From Pukyongia sp963768085 (GTDB taxonomy: Bacteria > Bacteroidota > Bacteroidia > Flavobacteriales > Flavobacteriaceae): a DNA stretch of 64,000 bases. The stretch lies in assembly GCA_963768085.1 (NCBI GenBank), contig CAVYGO010000002.1, positions 434,001-498,000 of the forward strand, written 5' to 3'. The notes under the pieces were generated by a model. The model worked only from the letters and a program-made list of their open reading frames with translations, was not told the DNA's origin and searched no databases. The translations under genes were made by a program, and so were the position numbers. This document shows positions 53,162 to 62,602 of the stretch, piece by piece (the stretch's first letter is position 1; each line of letters starts with the position of its first letter).

Positions 53162-54327
53162 TGGAATTATTAAAAACTACACTTATGAATTTTAAATTAT
53201 CATTCTGTATTATTCTATTGATTTTCACTGGATTTCATTTACACGCCCAAACCAACAGTCCCCCGGTTACACAACTCAAAGCCCTGTACGATAGTGACAA
53301 GGAATTTAAAGGCACGGTAGACGCTATGTTTCAGAATGTTCAAGAGTTGCCTGATGGGACTGCAAATCCCTGGAAGAATAAAAATATTGATGACCTGTGT
53401 AGGTTCCTGAACGAATGGTTCTACTTTCTGCCGAATGCGCACGATGGCCTGGACAGAATACTGAAGTTTACCTTTCTCTACTACAAAAATCATCATGGAA
53501 TGAAATTCGTTCTCGAAGAACCAGGACTAAGCTGGACGATCTCTTTTGTGGAAGAGCGGGGAAAGTTTATGGATAGCCCGGAGTCCGCTAAAATAATAAA
53601 ACAATGGCTGGCCGATACTTCCCTCGGAAATGATGATTTCGAATTACCTCCCGAAGGATTCAAGTCCTTCAATGAATTCTTTACAAGAGACATAAAACCC
53701 GGCGCCCGTCCGATAGATAATGCCGATGATGACTCAATTCTTGTTTCCCCTGCCGATGGGGTTATCAATATGATCGCTAACCAACTGGAATTGAACAAAC
53801 CGATTCCCACTAAAGGCAATATGACTATGAGTTTGAATGCCTTGTTGAATAACTCGGAGTATGCCCACGGTTTTATCGGCGGTTCTGCGATGGCTGTTTT
53901 TCTAATGCCAGATAACTACCATCACTACCACTCTCCTGTTTCCGGCAGTATTGTGGAATCGTGTGAAGACGTTGGGGACAGGTTATTTGGGATGCCCGAT
54001 ATGCTGGATATGATAAATAATGGAAATGTTGGATATGATAAAGACTACAGCGTTTTTGAAAATTTCAGGCATGGATACTTCATAATAAAAACGGAAAAGT
54101 ATGGACTGATCGCTATGGTGCCCATCGGACTGCAAACCGTTGGATCGGTAGTATTTGAAGCAGATTACAAAAAAGTGAACAGCGAAAACCCAAAGAAGAT
54201 CTACAAAGGGGAAAAACTGGGGCATTTTGCCTATGGTGGTTCTACTGTGTTATTGATCTTTGAACCAGGGAAACTAAGTTCCATGACCGTGGAACAAGGG
54301 CAAAGGATCGGAAGGTTAAAGGACTGA
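53161..54327 (+). CDS. Exported PsiD-like phosphatidylserine decarboxylase family protein
   Basis: 388 residues from the ATG at 53161. The transporter stop and this start share bases as TAATG. A signal peptide (about 9-30, MNFKLSFCIILLIFTGF) ends before QTNS. Residues 35-160 match the N-terminal domain of PsiD-like decarboxylases (WKNKNIDDLCRFLNEW, HHGMKFVLEEPGLSW); residues 165-388 are the decarboxylase, with FFTRDIKPGARPI and the autocatalytic GGST motif near 359-362, needed to form the pyruvoyl group. The substrate may be phosphatidylserine or an amino acid. Location in the periplasm is inferred. Confidence 0.75.
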   Translation: MELLKTTLMNFKLSFCIILLIFTGFHLHAQTNSPPVTQLKALYDSDKEFKGTVDAMFQNVQELPDGTANPWKNKNIDDLCRFLNEWFYFLPNAHDGLDRILKFTFLYYKNHHGMKFVLEEPGLSWTISFVEERGKFMDSPESAKIIKQWLADTSLGNDDFELPPEGFKSFNEFFTRDIKPGARPIDNADDDSILVSPADGVINMIANQLELNKPIPTKGNMTMSLNALLNNSEYAHGFIGGSAMAVFLMPDNYHHYHSPVSGSIVESCEDVGDRLFGMPDMLDMINNGNVGYDKDYSVFENFRHGYFIIKTEKYGLIAMVPIGLQTVGSVVFEADYKKVNSENPKKIYKGEKLGHFAYGGSTVLLIFEPGKLSSMTVEQGQRIGRLKD

Positions 54328-54363
54328 GGATAGCTTCGTAAATAACTTAAACTACGCTGAACA

Positions 54364-55194
54364 ATGATATTTGAAACTCACACCTCAGAAAGTCCGCTAA
54401 ATAAATTCATTGAAGCAATCTTTCACTTTAAAGATCTAATTCCCGAACATTCTATTGAACGAGTAGTGCCTACGGGTCATATTTTCATCATTTTTGAGTT
54501 GGATGGTTTAACCCGAAATACATTCGATAATGAAACGCTTAAACCAATAAACTCATTTAATAAAGTTTGGATCTCTGGCATGCATAAAAACTATATATCC
54601 ATATCCACGCATCAGAAATCTGAAATGTTCGTGATACAATTCAAACCTTTTGGAGCATATCCTTTCTTACACTTCCCTATTTATACATTGAATGAAAAAA
54701 TAGTTGCTGCTGAAGATATTTTTGGTGACGAAATAATCGCATTACGAGAAGAGATATTATCTAAGGAAACACCAAAGGAGAAATTCAATGCTGTTGACTC
54801 ATGGTTGAATCGTAGATTTCAACCCGGCAAGACACCTCCGGCTGAATTATTATCCGTGGTAAAAAAGCTGAATACGGAACCTGTAGCGAATTATGGTCAG
54901 ATCGTTAAAAATTATTCAAAAACGCCAAAACATTTAATCGATCAATTCAAAAAATACATCGGACTCACACCAAAGTATTATCAGCGTATTTTACGTTTTC
55001 ATGAAATTCTACAGCAAATACACCGCTCGGAAAAAATTGAATGGTCTCAAATAGCGTATCAATGTGAATATGCCGACCAATCGCATTTTATAAAAGAATT
55101 TAAACACTTTTCAGGATTCAATCCACAAAAGTTCATTCAGCGGGATCTTCATCACAATGATCCAAATTTCTTCCCTTTAGATACTGAAGGTTAA
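54364..55194 (+). CDS. AraC-family transcriptional regulator
   Basis: 276 residues. N-terminal DUF6597-like sensing part (about 1-150) starting with PLNKFIEAIFHFKDL, and a C-terminal AraC DNA-binding domain (about 165-265) with YGQIVKNYSKTPKHLIDQFKKYIG and QIAYQCEYADQSHFIKEFKHFSGFNP split over two helix-turn-helix motifs. May control the exported protein next to it or the upstream pair; not established. Confidence 0.85.
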   Translation: MIFETHTSESPLNKFIEAIFHFKDLIPEHSIERVVPTGHIFIIFELDGLTRNTFDNETLKPINSFNKVWISGMHKNYISISTHQKSEMFVIQFKPFGAYPFLHFPIYTLNEKIVAAEDIFGDEIIALREEILSKETPKEKFNAVDSWLNRRFQPGKTPPAELLSVVKKLNTEPVANYGQIVKNYSKTPKHLIDQFKKYIGLTPKYYQRILRFHEILQQIHRSEKIEWSQIAYQCEYADQSHFIKEFKHFSGFNPQKFIQRDLHHNDPNFFPLDTEG

Positions 55195-55309
55195 TTTTTT
55201 ACTATCCCAAAAATTCCTAATCACCTATCATTGTACTTCATCATTTAACCCATAAAGTATGGACCCCCTAACTCGATCTACACGAAAACAACACACTAAA
55301 AATCTGAAA

Positions 55310-55843
55310 ATGAAAATTCTAAAGCAATCTTTCACGACGTATTTCCTAACAGTATTTTTTATAGTTGCGTCCGGAACACTATCGGCCCAGGAAACTAATG
55401 AAATTGCTCAGGATTCCCTGTCACAGTTTTCTCGTCTTATAGGAGGTGAATGGCATATGGGTGATTCTTATGAGGTATTTGAATGGGGCGTTGGAAGAAT
55501 GTCGGTAAAATCAAAAGGATATTTCGTGATCGATGGTGAGGCAAAATTAGTAGCCGAAGGAATTTGGGTTTGGCATCCGGGAGAGAAAAAACTAAAAGGA
55601 TATTTTACCGCAATAGACATGCCTGTTGCTTTTTTCGATTACACAACAAGTTTTGATGACAACAAAATGGAGAATGAATTAAAGGCCTACACGTCTCAGG
55701 GAATGGAACAAAATTATATAGAAACCCGTGAGTTCATTGATAACGATCATTATATTTGGACCCTATACGAAATGACTTCCGAAGGAAAAACCAAGATCAT
55801 GGGGGGCAACTACGAAAGGACGGCCAGTTCACAAAAAGATTAA
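55310..55843 (+). CDS. Exported protein with DUF1579-like features
   Basis: 177 residues from the ATG at 55310. Signal peptide (1-27, ending LSAQE), then a lipocalin-like beta-barrel: LIGGEWHMGDSYEVFEWG, VIDGEAKLVAEGIWVWHPGEKK and GYFTAIDMPVAFFDYTT, ending MGGNYERT. This resembles DUF1579-type or heme/lipid-binding barrels from memory. Function unknown. Downstream of the AraC gene, possibly its target. Confidence 0.6.
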   Translation: MKILKQSFTTYFLTVFFIVASGTLSAQETNEIAQDSLSQFSRLIGGEWHMGDSYEVFEWGVGRMSVKSKGYFVIDGEAKLVAEGIWVWHPGEKKLKGYFTAIDMPVAFFDYTTSFDDNKMENELKAYTSQGMEQNYIETREFIDNDHYIWTLYEMTSEGKTKIMGGNYERTASSQKD

Positions 55844-55853
55844 TTAACATACT

Positions 55854-56396
55854 ATGGATAAAGCACTTAAAACAATGATTGATAACATGCCTGAAAAAAC
55901 AGGCAAGTCATTAGATGAATGGAAAGTTCTATTAAAGGAAAAATCATTTTCAAAACATTCGGAAGGTGTAAAATATTTAAAGACAGAGCATGGTGTTACC
56001 CACGGATTTGCGAATACAATAGTGACGCTTTCCAAGGAAGAACACAGTTCTTCCGAAGATCTTGTCAAGGCTCAATACACGGGTAAAGAGAATTTGATCC
56101 CCATATATAAAGAACTTATAACATATATCGGATCATTAGGTGCAGACATCACCATAACACCAAAAAAAACGAGTGTAAGTATCATTCGGAAAAGACAATT
56201 CGTGCTGATAAAACCAGCAACTAAAACCAGGATAGATCTAGGGTTTAAATTGAAAGATAAACCAATAACGGCGCGACTTGAAAACTCCGGGCCATTTGGT
56301 AGTATGTGCTCGCATAGAGTGCGAATTTCCCAGATTGATGAAATAGACAAAGAATTACAAGGCTGGATCAAAGAAGCATACGAACAATCTAAATAA
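55854..56396 (+). CDS. DUF4287 and DUF5655 domain protein
   Basis: 180 residues. N-terminal DUF4287 (about 1-65) with MPEKTGKSLDEWKVLLKEK and GVTHGFANTIV; C-terminal DUF5655 (about 72-175) with LIPIYKELITYIGSLGADI and VSIIRKRQFVLIKPATKTRI, ending in a SHRVRISQIDEIDKEL helix. Both domains are widespread in bacteria as cytosolic proteins, with unknown function. Starts 10 bases after the preceding gene. Confidence 0.8.
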   Translation: MDKALKTMIDNMPEKTGKSLDEWKVLLKEKSFSKHSEGVKYLKTEHGVTHGFANTIVTLSKEEHSSSEDLVKAQYTGKENLIPIYKELITYIGSLGADITITPKKTSVSIIRKRQFVLIKPATKTRIDLGFKLKDKPITARLENSGPFGSMCSHRVRISQIDEIDKELQGWIKEAYEQSK

Positions 56397-56421
56397 CCAG
56401 CTTGAACAATGTGAGGATTCT

Positions 56422-56832
56422 TTATGAAACAGAATCGGATTTTTTTTCCAGCTCATAATATGCCACTAGATTCACAAAGTCCTGGGAACTGATCATCCCG
56501 ACGATCTTACCGTCATCCATCACCACCAGGTGATGTACCCGGTGTTTCAGCATATTCTTTGCTGCACTCTGAGCGTTGGTGTTGGGCGAGATCACATGTA
56601 CTCTGCCGGGATTTAATATCTGCTCGACAGGAACATTATTGTCCATTTGCTGACAGAGGTCCGATGCGGTAACAATACCACGGATACCAACTACCCCCTT
56701 CGGCAGTGCTTCTACAATGGGTAGGGCATGAATTCCTTCTCTGCCCATAAGTGTCCTGATCTCTCCAACACTAGTGTTTCCTCCCGAAGTGATCACGGAA
56801 GTGGTCATAAAATCTTTTACCTGTATTCTCAT
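56422..56832 (-). CDS. CBS-domain protein
   Basis: 136 residues from the ATG at 56832; a GTG one codon upstream is open but not favoured. Two CBS motifs (about 10-60 and 80-130): VKDFMTTSVITSGGNTSV, and ALPIVEALPKGVVGIRGIVT with the second HHLVVMDDGKIVGMISSQDFVNLV. Such pairs bind adenine nucleotides and regulate other proteins. Last gene of the oxidoreductase operon, so it may act as its energy-state sensor; inferred. Confidence 0.85.
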   Translation of the reverse strand: MRIQVKDFMTTSVITSGGNTSVGEIRTLMGREGIHALPIVEALPKGVVGIRGIVTASDLCQQMDNNVPVEQILNPGRVHVISPNTNAQSAAKNMLKHRVHHLVVMDDGKIVGMISSQDFVNLVAYYELEKKSDSVS

Positions 56833-56888
56833 CACACTAATTTACTAAATTTTGGCGACCAGGCCGCCCTGTTTATTGTCCGCAGACA

Positions 56889-57464
56889 CTACGCATGCTC
56901 TAAAACGAGCTGCTTTTCAACGTCGTATTTAAATATGTTTTCCATTCCTTTGGTAATAGCTTCTTCGTTCAACGGTAATAAATGATGATAGCGTTCCGGT
57001 AAGGACTCTTTCAGACCTTTCAGTACGTTCGCGATCTTCACCACGGGCTTGATCTTCAGGAATCCGCCTAATAGTATCATATTAAATACCTTCTTATTCC
57101 CCATTTCCGAAGCTAATCTATAACCATCTACCTGGTAAATATCGATATCGTTACGGGTAGGATGATGGGTGATCCCATTAGGGTCGTAGATCAACACACC
57201 TCCGGGTTTAACTGCCTCTTCAAATTTATCCATCGACTGCTGGTTCAATATAATGGCCGTATCGTACACTTTCAGGTAGGGAGAGCTAATCCTGTCATCG
57301 CTAAGGATCACAGTTACATTTGCCGTACCACCGCGCATTTCAGGTCCGTAGGATGGCATCCAGCATACCTCCTCCTCTTGCAGCATGCCTGCATAGGCAA
57401 GTATTTTCCCCATGGACAAAACACCCTGGCCTCCAAATCCTGCTATAATCATTTCTTGTGTCAT
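56889..57464 (-). CDS. 2-oxoacid:ferredoxin oxidoreductase, gamma subunit
   Basis: 191 residues. GFGGQGVLSMGKILAYAGM is the gamma-subunit signature with the GFGGQG loop; CWMPSYGPEMRGGTANVTV follows. It helps form the CoA and TPP site region in this enzyme class. Preceded by beta with a 5-base gap. Substrate class (2-ketoisovalerate, 2-oxoglutarate or aromatic) is not fixed by sequence; see the alpha entry. Confidence 0.9.
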   Translation of the reverse strand: MTQEMIIAGFGGQGVLSMGKILAYAGMLQEEEVCWMPSYGPEMRGGTANVTVILSDDRISSPYLKVYDTAIILNQQSMDKFEEAVKPGGVLIYDPNGITHHPTRNDIDIYQVDGYRLASEMGNKKVFNMILLGGFLKIKPVVKIANVLKGLKESLPERYHHLLPLNEEAITKGMENIFKYDVEKQLVLEHA

Positions 57465-57469
57465 GCTAG

Positions 57470-58243
57470 TTATTTTAGTTTACCATTCACCTTGATATCG
57501 CCTAACGGATAGTATGGGAACATTTTTTCCTCCATCCATTCGTTCGCTTCGATGGGCGTCATCTTCCAGCCCGAACTACAGTTGGACACGATCTCAACGA
57601 AAGACAATCCTTTTTTAAGGCGTGTATTCTCAAAAGCCTGCTTAATCGCTTTCTTAGCCTTGCGCACATGTTTGTGTGTATGCACCGATTGCCGTGTTAC
57701 GTAATAGGTTCCGGGCAGGTTGGCGATCAATTCAGACATCTTGATAGGCGACCCCATGGTCTCGATCTCCCTTCCGTAAGGAGAAGTCGATGTTTTCATA
57801 CCCGGTAAAGTTGTAGGTGCCATTTGTCCGCCGGTCATCCCGTAGATACCATTATTCACAAAGATGATCACAATGTTCTCACCACGGTTACAGCAGTGGA
57901 TGGTTTCGGCCGTACCAATCGCTGCCAGGTCACCGTCACCCTGGTAGGTGAACACATATTTATCCGGCCAGGTTCGGGCAATACCCGTGGCTACTGCAGG
58001 CGCACGTCCGTGTGCAGCCTGCGTCATATCCACGTTCATAAAGTCGTATGCAAATACCGAACATCCCACAGGGGCGACCCCAATGGTATCTTCGGCGATG
58101 CCTAATTCATCAATAACCTCCATAGCTATATTATGGGCGGTACCATGGCCGCAACCCGGACAATAGGTCAGGGTGGCGTCTGTCATGAGTTTGGTCTTAC
58201 AAAAGACTTGGTTCTCGGGTCGTATGATGTCTAATACTTCCAT
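57470..58243 (-). CDS. 2-oxoacid:ferredoxin oxidoreductase, beta (TPP) subunit
   Basis: 257 residues. TPP and Fe-S motif TYCPGCGHGTAHN near 27, and the TPP magnesium motif QGDGDLAAIGTAETIH with NNGIYGMTGGQ about 30 residues on. The start at 58243 overlaps the alpha gene by 47 bases; I keep it because RPENQVFCKTKLMTDA before CPGCGHG is shared by family members from memory. The ATG at 58186 would avoid the overlap but lose that block. Confidence 0.9.
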   Translation of the reverse strand: MEVLDIIRPENQVFCKTKLMTDATLTYCPGCGHGTAHNIAMEVIDELGIAEDTIGVAPVGCSVFAYDFMNVDMTQAAHGRAPAVATGIARTWPDKYVFTYQGDGDLAAIGTAETIHCCNRGENIVIIFVNNGIYGMTGGQMAPTTLPGMKTSTSPYGREIETMGSPIKMSELIANLPGTYYVTRQSVHTHKHVRKAKKAIKQAFENTRLKKGLSFVEIVSNCSSGWKMTPIEANEWMEEKMFPYYPLGDIKVNGKLK

Positions 58244-59321
58244 CTTTCACGATTTTTTGTTCTAAAGCTTCTAAAATTTCTTCAGGGGTATGAATTATAC
58301 CACCTGTTCTTCCAAAATGTTCCACAGGCACTTTATGTTCGACTGCGAGGCGGACATCGTCCACCATCTGCCCTGCGTTCATTTCAACACTTAATACTCC
58401 TTTCACCTGGTCTGCCAGATCGAAAAGTTGTTGTTTTGGGAACGGGAATAAGGTGATGGGTCGTAATAATCCCACTTTAAGACCTTTCTCTCGCCCCAGT
58501 TCTACTGCCTTTTGAGCGATACGTGCACTGGAACCGTAGGCAACGATAAGATATTCGGCATCATCGCAGGCGATCTTTTCGTAACGAAGGTCCTCTTCTT
58601 CCATTTGTTGGTACTTATGCATCAGTTTGTGCACCCTTTGTTCCATGCGTTCGGCCTCCAGGTATAAGGAAGTGATAATATTCCGTTCTCTTCCTTTTCT
58701 GCCTGTGGTAGCCCAGCTACCATAAGTTGAAGCGACCTCATCATCGGTAAGTCGCTTTTGCTCGTCTTTAAGCACTACTTTCTCCATCATCTGGCCGATC
58801 AATCCGTCGGATAAGATCATTACCGGAGCCCGGTATTTAAATGCGATGTCGAAAGCGTCGGAGACGAAGTCGGACATTTCCTGTACGGATGCCGGTGCCA
58901 GCACATATAGTTTATAATCGCCATGGCCGCCACCTTTCACAGCCTGGTAATAATCGGCTTGTGATGGCTGGATGGTTCCAAGGCCGGGGCCTCCGCGAAC
59001 CACGTTAACAATGACTGCCGGTAATTCAGCGCCGGCCAGGTAGGAAATACCTTCCATTTTCAGGGAGATTCCCGGGCTGGATGATGATGTCATCACACGT
59101 TTACCGCTACTGGATGCTCCATACACCATATTGATGGCTGCGATCTCACTTTCGGCCTGCAAGACGACCATTCCGGTTCTTTTTTCAGGACGTTGGTCCA
59201 TTAGATATTCAATTACCTCCGATTGCGGAGTGATGGGATAGCCAAAATACGCGTCGGCACCTGCCCTGATGGCAGCCTCTGCCAATGCTTCATTTCCCTT
59301 CATTAATCTTAATTCTGACAT
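58197..59321 (-). CDS. vorB: 2-oxoacid:ferredoxin oxidoreductase, alpha subunit (VorB-like)
   Basis: 374 residues. MKGNEALAEAAIRAGADAYFGYPITPQSE at the start and TSSSSPGISLKMEGISYLAG are typical of the pyrimidine-binding domain of this family. The gene order ferredoxin-alpha-beta-gamma suits four-subunit 2-ketoisovalerate or 2-oxoglutarate ferredoxin oxidoreductases, converting a 2-oxoacid and CoA to acyl-CoA, CO2 and reduced ferredoxin. VorB is my best guess. Oxygen-sensitive enzymes in an aerobic-looking flavobacterium make physiology of interest. Confidence 0.85.
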   Translation of the reverse strand: MSELRLMKGNEALAEAAIRAGADAYFGYPITPQSEVIEYLMDQRPEKRTGMVVLQAESEIAAINMVYGASSSGKRVMTSSSSPGISLKMEGISYLAGAELPAVIVNVVRGGPGLGTIQPSQADYYQAVKGGGHGDYKLYVLAPASVQEMSDFVSDAFDIAFKYRAPVMILSDGLIGQMMEKVVLKDEQKRLTDDEVASTYGSWATTGRKGRERNIITSLYLEAERMEQRVHKLMHKYQQMEEEDLRYEKIACDDAEYLIVAYGSSARIAQKAVELGREKGLKVGLLRPITLFPFPKQQLFDLADQVKGVLSVEMNAGQMVDDVRLAVEHKVPVEHFGRTGGIIHTPEEILEALEQKIVKDGSIRHHTTREPSLL

Positions 59322-59339
59322 AGGATACGTTTTGTGTTG

Positions 59340-59570
59340 TTAAGCTTCCACTTTTACTCGGTACACTGCAATAGCCCTATCAGGGCAAACCAAGGCACAG
59401 TTTATACATCCGGTGCAGGCTTCAGGATTACTCATATAAGCATAGTGATAACCTTTTCGATTCACCTCTGCCGACATGCTGATCACATCTTCGCCGCAAA
59501 CCGGTATACAAACCTCACATCCTTTACAGGCTTCAGTGTCGACTACAATAGCTCCTCTAACTTTTGCCAT
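59340..59570 (-). CDS. 2[4Fe-4S] ferredoxin subunit
   Basis: 76 residues with two cysteine clusters: CKGCEVCIPVCG in residues 14-25 and CTGCINCALVCPDRAI near 52-65, the usual 2[4Fe-4S] spacing (first cluster has G after the fourth cysteine rather than P). It passes electrons from the alpha-beta-gamma core. First gene of the operon, 18 bases before alpha. Confidence 0.92.
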   Translation of the reverse strand: MAKVRGAIVVDTEACKGCEVCIPVCGEDVISMSAEVNRKGYHYAYMSNPEACTGCINCALVCPDRAIAVYRVKVEA

Positions 59571-59771
59571 ATTCTCAAATTTAGATGCAATTTTTGCACA
59601 TTAATTATATAATTCTGAAAATTATGGATAGCAGGTTACATTAACTATGATTATTGTCATTTCTGGCAAACTCACAAGCCAGTATTTAGTGCGATCTTCC
59701 TATATTTAGTCATTCGCCAAATAATAAAGGCTGTCCGGTACCGAAATGATAACAGTTATAAAACCAAGTTC

Positions 59772-60989
59772 ATGAGTGAAATTGAAGAATTCGTTAATAA
59801 ATGTCCTGTACAGACCGACTTAACGGACAATGATCTTTTTAGAATAATAGAAGAACTTTCGCAGAATTTGAAGGAGGAAGAACTCGATACGCTGGACCTG
59901 GGTTTGGCCGATTCGCCACTAGCCACATATAACGCCGTATTAGTCGTTAAGTTGGCGAAATCAAAATTCGCTTTAGGCCGGGTAAAAAAAGAGGTTCATA
60001 TCACATTTCTCTTTGCTATCTATAAGGAAACAGAAAGAATGAGTTTCCCCCATGAAACGCCTTTAGGAGAGGATTGTATCAATGAAAAGATACGACAGAT
60101 ACATTGGTTGGTTTCGGATTCACCCAATATAACATGGGACCTGCTCATTGTAGATGATGGCTGTCCGGATGGCAGCGGATTAAAGGCACAGGAAATTGCG
60201 AATAAATCGCCTTTTCGTGAGCAAATTACCGTGTTATTCCTGCAAGAAGCCATAGATTCCAATTCATCCCTGGCAGGTGAGTTAAAATCCACAAGTGATA
60301 GTCAGAAAGGAGGTGCGATTCTATACGGCCTGCGCTATACGGCATCTTTGAAACGAGAGAACCATATCGTCCTTTATACCGATGCAGATTTGTCTTCACA
60401 TCTGGGCATGTCCGGACTCTTAACTGAAGCATTGGTTATTGAAAATAAGTCGCTGGCTATTGGTTCCCGGCGTGAAAAGACCTGTTTCACGCAGCGATCC
60501 GACTTCAGAAATAACAGGGGGAAATTATTTATCTATCTCAGGCGGCGGTTGCTCCATCCTATAAACTATATATCCGACGAACAATGTGGGTTTAAAGCTT
60601 TCAATGCTTCATTCTTGGAAAATTTCTTAGAGAACGTATTAGAGACTAAATTTTCATTTGATGTTGAACTATTATTGCGCACCGAACTGAAAAGACCCAA
60701 TGCGATCGCACAAATTCCCATAGCCTGGATGGATAGCGATGAGGCCTCAACCACCAAGGACCTTGAACCCTATGTGCCTATGCTGAACAGAATGGTAGAT
60801 TTCTATGAACACTACTTACCCTCGAATCCCGAAGCTGAAAAATTCAAATCCTTTATTCGGGATCTGACGGATGAGAAATGGGATCGACTTATTCACAATA
60901 TTCCCGAGGTAATAAAGTCATGGGACCCTGTCGAAGATGTCCAATTTAATGAAGTAAATACAGATCACTTTAAAAGTTGCATGAAATAA
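59772..60989 (+). CDS. Glycosyltransferase family 2-like protein
   Basis: 405 residues. An N-terminal helical extension (about 1-75) precedes a GT-A domain: HITFLFAIYKETERM, LLIVDDGCPDGSG (nucleotide-binding Asp), a YTDADLSSHLGM DxD-type metal site near 205, and QCGFKAFNASFLENFL near 270, which resembles the dolichol-phosphate mannose synthase-like group, though large parts differ. No membrane helices, so probably a soluble cytoplasmic enzyme. Acceptor unknown. Stands alone. Confidence 0.75.
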   Translation: MSEIEEFVNKCPVQTDLTDNDLFRIIEELSQNLKEEELDTLDLGLADSPLATYNAVLVVKLAKSKFALGRVKKEVHITFLFAIYKETERMSFPHETPLGEDCINEKIRQIHWLVSDSPNITWDLLIVDDGCPDGSGLKAQEIANKSPFREQITVLFLQEAIDSNSSLAGELKSTSDSQKGGAILYGLRYTASLKRENHIVLYTDADLSSHLGMSGLLTEALVIENKSLAIGSRREKTCFTQRSDFRNNRGKLFIYLRRRLLHPINYISDEQCGFKAFNASFLENFLENVLETKFSFDVELLLRTELKRPNAIAQIPIAWMDSDEASTTKDLEPYVPMLNRMVDFYEHYLPSNPEAEKFKSFIRDLTDEKWDRLIHNIPEVIKSWDPVEDVQFNEVNTDHFKSCMK

Positions 60990-61154
60990 TTTTCATTAAG
61001 CCAATCCCGCACTAATTATTTGACCTTTTAGCAATAATTATAATCGATCTTACTATCTTTAATCAAGTGAGGTATTGCCGCACCCGGATAGACCCGTTTT
61101 ATAGCGGGAAACCATATTAAACATTATTAGAATAACGGTTCGACACAAAGAGAA

Positions 61155-61604
61155 ATGAAGGGAAAAGTAACCAGAAATTTTTTACTCTTTTTATTGGCAT
61201 TCCTGGGAATAGGAGCCCTGGGCGGTGGTGCCGTATTGATAATTTCACCAGGTGGTGAAATATTGGGTGTACCCCTGTCCATGCTGGACAATTCGCCATT
61301 TAAAAGTTTTCTAATACCCGGAATAGTATTGTTTTTAGTCTTCGGCCTTAGTCCTGTTTTGTTAATAGGAGCATTATTAAAAAAGCCCGGATCAAAATTG
61401 GCGGAGCAACTAAATTTCTACAGCGACATGCATTGGTCCTGGTCTTTTACCATTTATAACGCCATTGCGCTCATAATTTGGATACAAATTCAGCAATTGA
61501 TGGTTGATGGAGTACACTGGCTGCATTCCTTTTATATGATTCTGGCCATGGTAATGCTTATAATAGTATTAATGCCCGCTATTCGGAATCATTACAGGAA
61601 GTAA
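61155..61604 (+). CDS. Four-helix membrane protein, unknown
   Basis: 149 residues with hydrophobic segments at about 8-29, 52-75, 95-112 and 120-140. Residue features: FLGIGALGGGAVLIISPGGE in segment 1, and DMHWSWSFTIYNAIALIIWIQIQQ in segment 3. No family recognised. Single gene; not strongly linked to its neighbours. Confidence 0.65.
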   Translation: MKGKVTRNFLLFLLAFLGIGALGGGAVLIISPGGEILGVPLSMLDNSPFKSFLIPGIVLFLVFGLSPVLLIGALLKKPGSKLAEQLNFYSDMHWSWSFTIYNAIALIIWIQIQQLMVDGVHWLHSFYMILAMVMLIIVLMPAIRNHYRK

Positions 61605-61661
61605 ATAACTACAATCGAAGATTGTATCATGACATAATAAGATCGATCAAATACTAAAAAT

Positions 61662-62171
61662 ATGAACCACTTAAAGATCATACGGGAATTAGCCAGGAAC
61701 AGGGACGTCTTTAAGCATCTCCTGTCCGGATTAGACGAAGAAGAATACCTATGGAAGCCCGATCCTGATAAATGGTGTCTGCTGGAGATCATCTGTCATC
61801 TTCATGATGAGGAAAAAGAGGATTTCCGCACAAGAACCAAGATAGTCCTGGAATCCCCGGAAGGCCCTCTACCCCGCATCGATCCGGTAGGATGGGTACT
61901 GGAACGAAACTACATAGGTCAGGATTTTAAAAATATGCTAAGCAATTTTTTAAGGGAAAGGGATGAATCGCTTTCTTGGTTGCGATCGCTAACATCCCCC
62001 AACTGGGACAATGCATACCAGCATCCTAAATTTGGGGCAATGTCGGCTAAATTGTACCTATCGAACTGGCTGGCTCATGATTATATGCATATTCGGCAGA
62101 TCAATAGAACCAAATACAGCTACCTGCAGCAATGGACCGGAGAAGCCATGACCTATGCCGGAAATTGGTAG
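61662..62171 (+). CDS. DinB-family protein
   Basis: 169 residues of the DinB four-helix fold. LLSGLDEEEYLWKPDPDKWCLLEI then ICHLHDEEKEDF carries the first metal-ligand His; WLAHDYMHIRQINRTK gives the others. These proteins act as thiol-transferases or stress proteins; the substrate is unknown. Second DinB-type gene in the window, dissimilar from the one at 30756-31271 outside the metal-site pattern. Confidence 0.85.
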   Translation: MNHLKIIRELARNRDVFKHLLSGLDEEEYLWKPDPDKWCLLEIICHLHDEEKEDFRTRTKIVLESPEGPLPRIDPVGWVLERNYIGQDFKNMLSNFLRERDESLSWLRSLTSPNWDNAYQHPKFGAMSAKLYLSNWLAHDYMHIRQINRTKYSYLQQWTGEAMTYAGNW

Positions 62172-62314
62172 TTATAGTTGGTAACACCCATGTAATCAGG
62201 TAAGAAGATTCTGGCTTAGACAATAAAAACCTTGCTCCCTATTTGGAAATTGTGGAATTAATCATTTACTTTGTAATTCAAAGTACTTTTAATTATTAAT
62301 ACAATACGCTTGTT

Positions 62315-62602
62315 ATGGCACTTAGTAAAAGACTCCTGGTGATTTTTGGATCCATCATTTTACTTTTATTAATTCCCTTGATTGCCATGCAGTTCAGTGA
62401 CGAGGTTAACTGGACGGCTTTCGACTTCCTGATCATGGGAGGCCTGCTGCTTGGGCTGGGCTTATTGATAGATCTAATTTTACGAAAGGTGAAAACAAAA
62501 AATGCACGGATCTACCTGGTTATTGGTATCCTCGTGTTATTCCTCCTCGTATGGGCTGAACTCGCCGTGGGTATCTTCGGGACACCCTTTTCGGGCAGCT
62601 AG
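62315..62602 (+). CDS. Small three-helix membrane protein
   Basis: 95 residues with hydrophobic segments at about 6-25, 35-52 and 65-88; a basic loop LRKVKTKNAR lies between helices 2 and 3. Looks like the small YdbS/permease-like proteins common in Bacteroidota. No function assigned. Confidence 0.65.
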   Translation: MALSKRLLVIFGSIILLLLIPLIAMQFSDEVNWTAFDFLIMGGLLLGLGLLIDLILRKVKTKNARIYLVIGILVLFLLVWAELAVGIFGTPFSGS

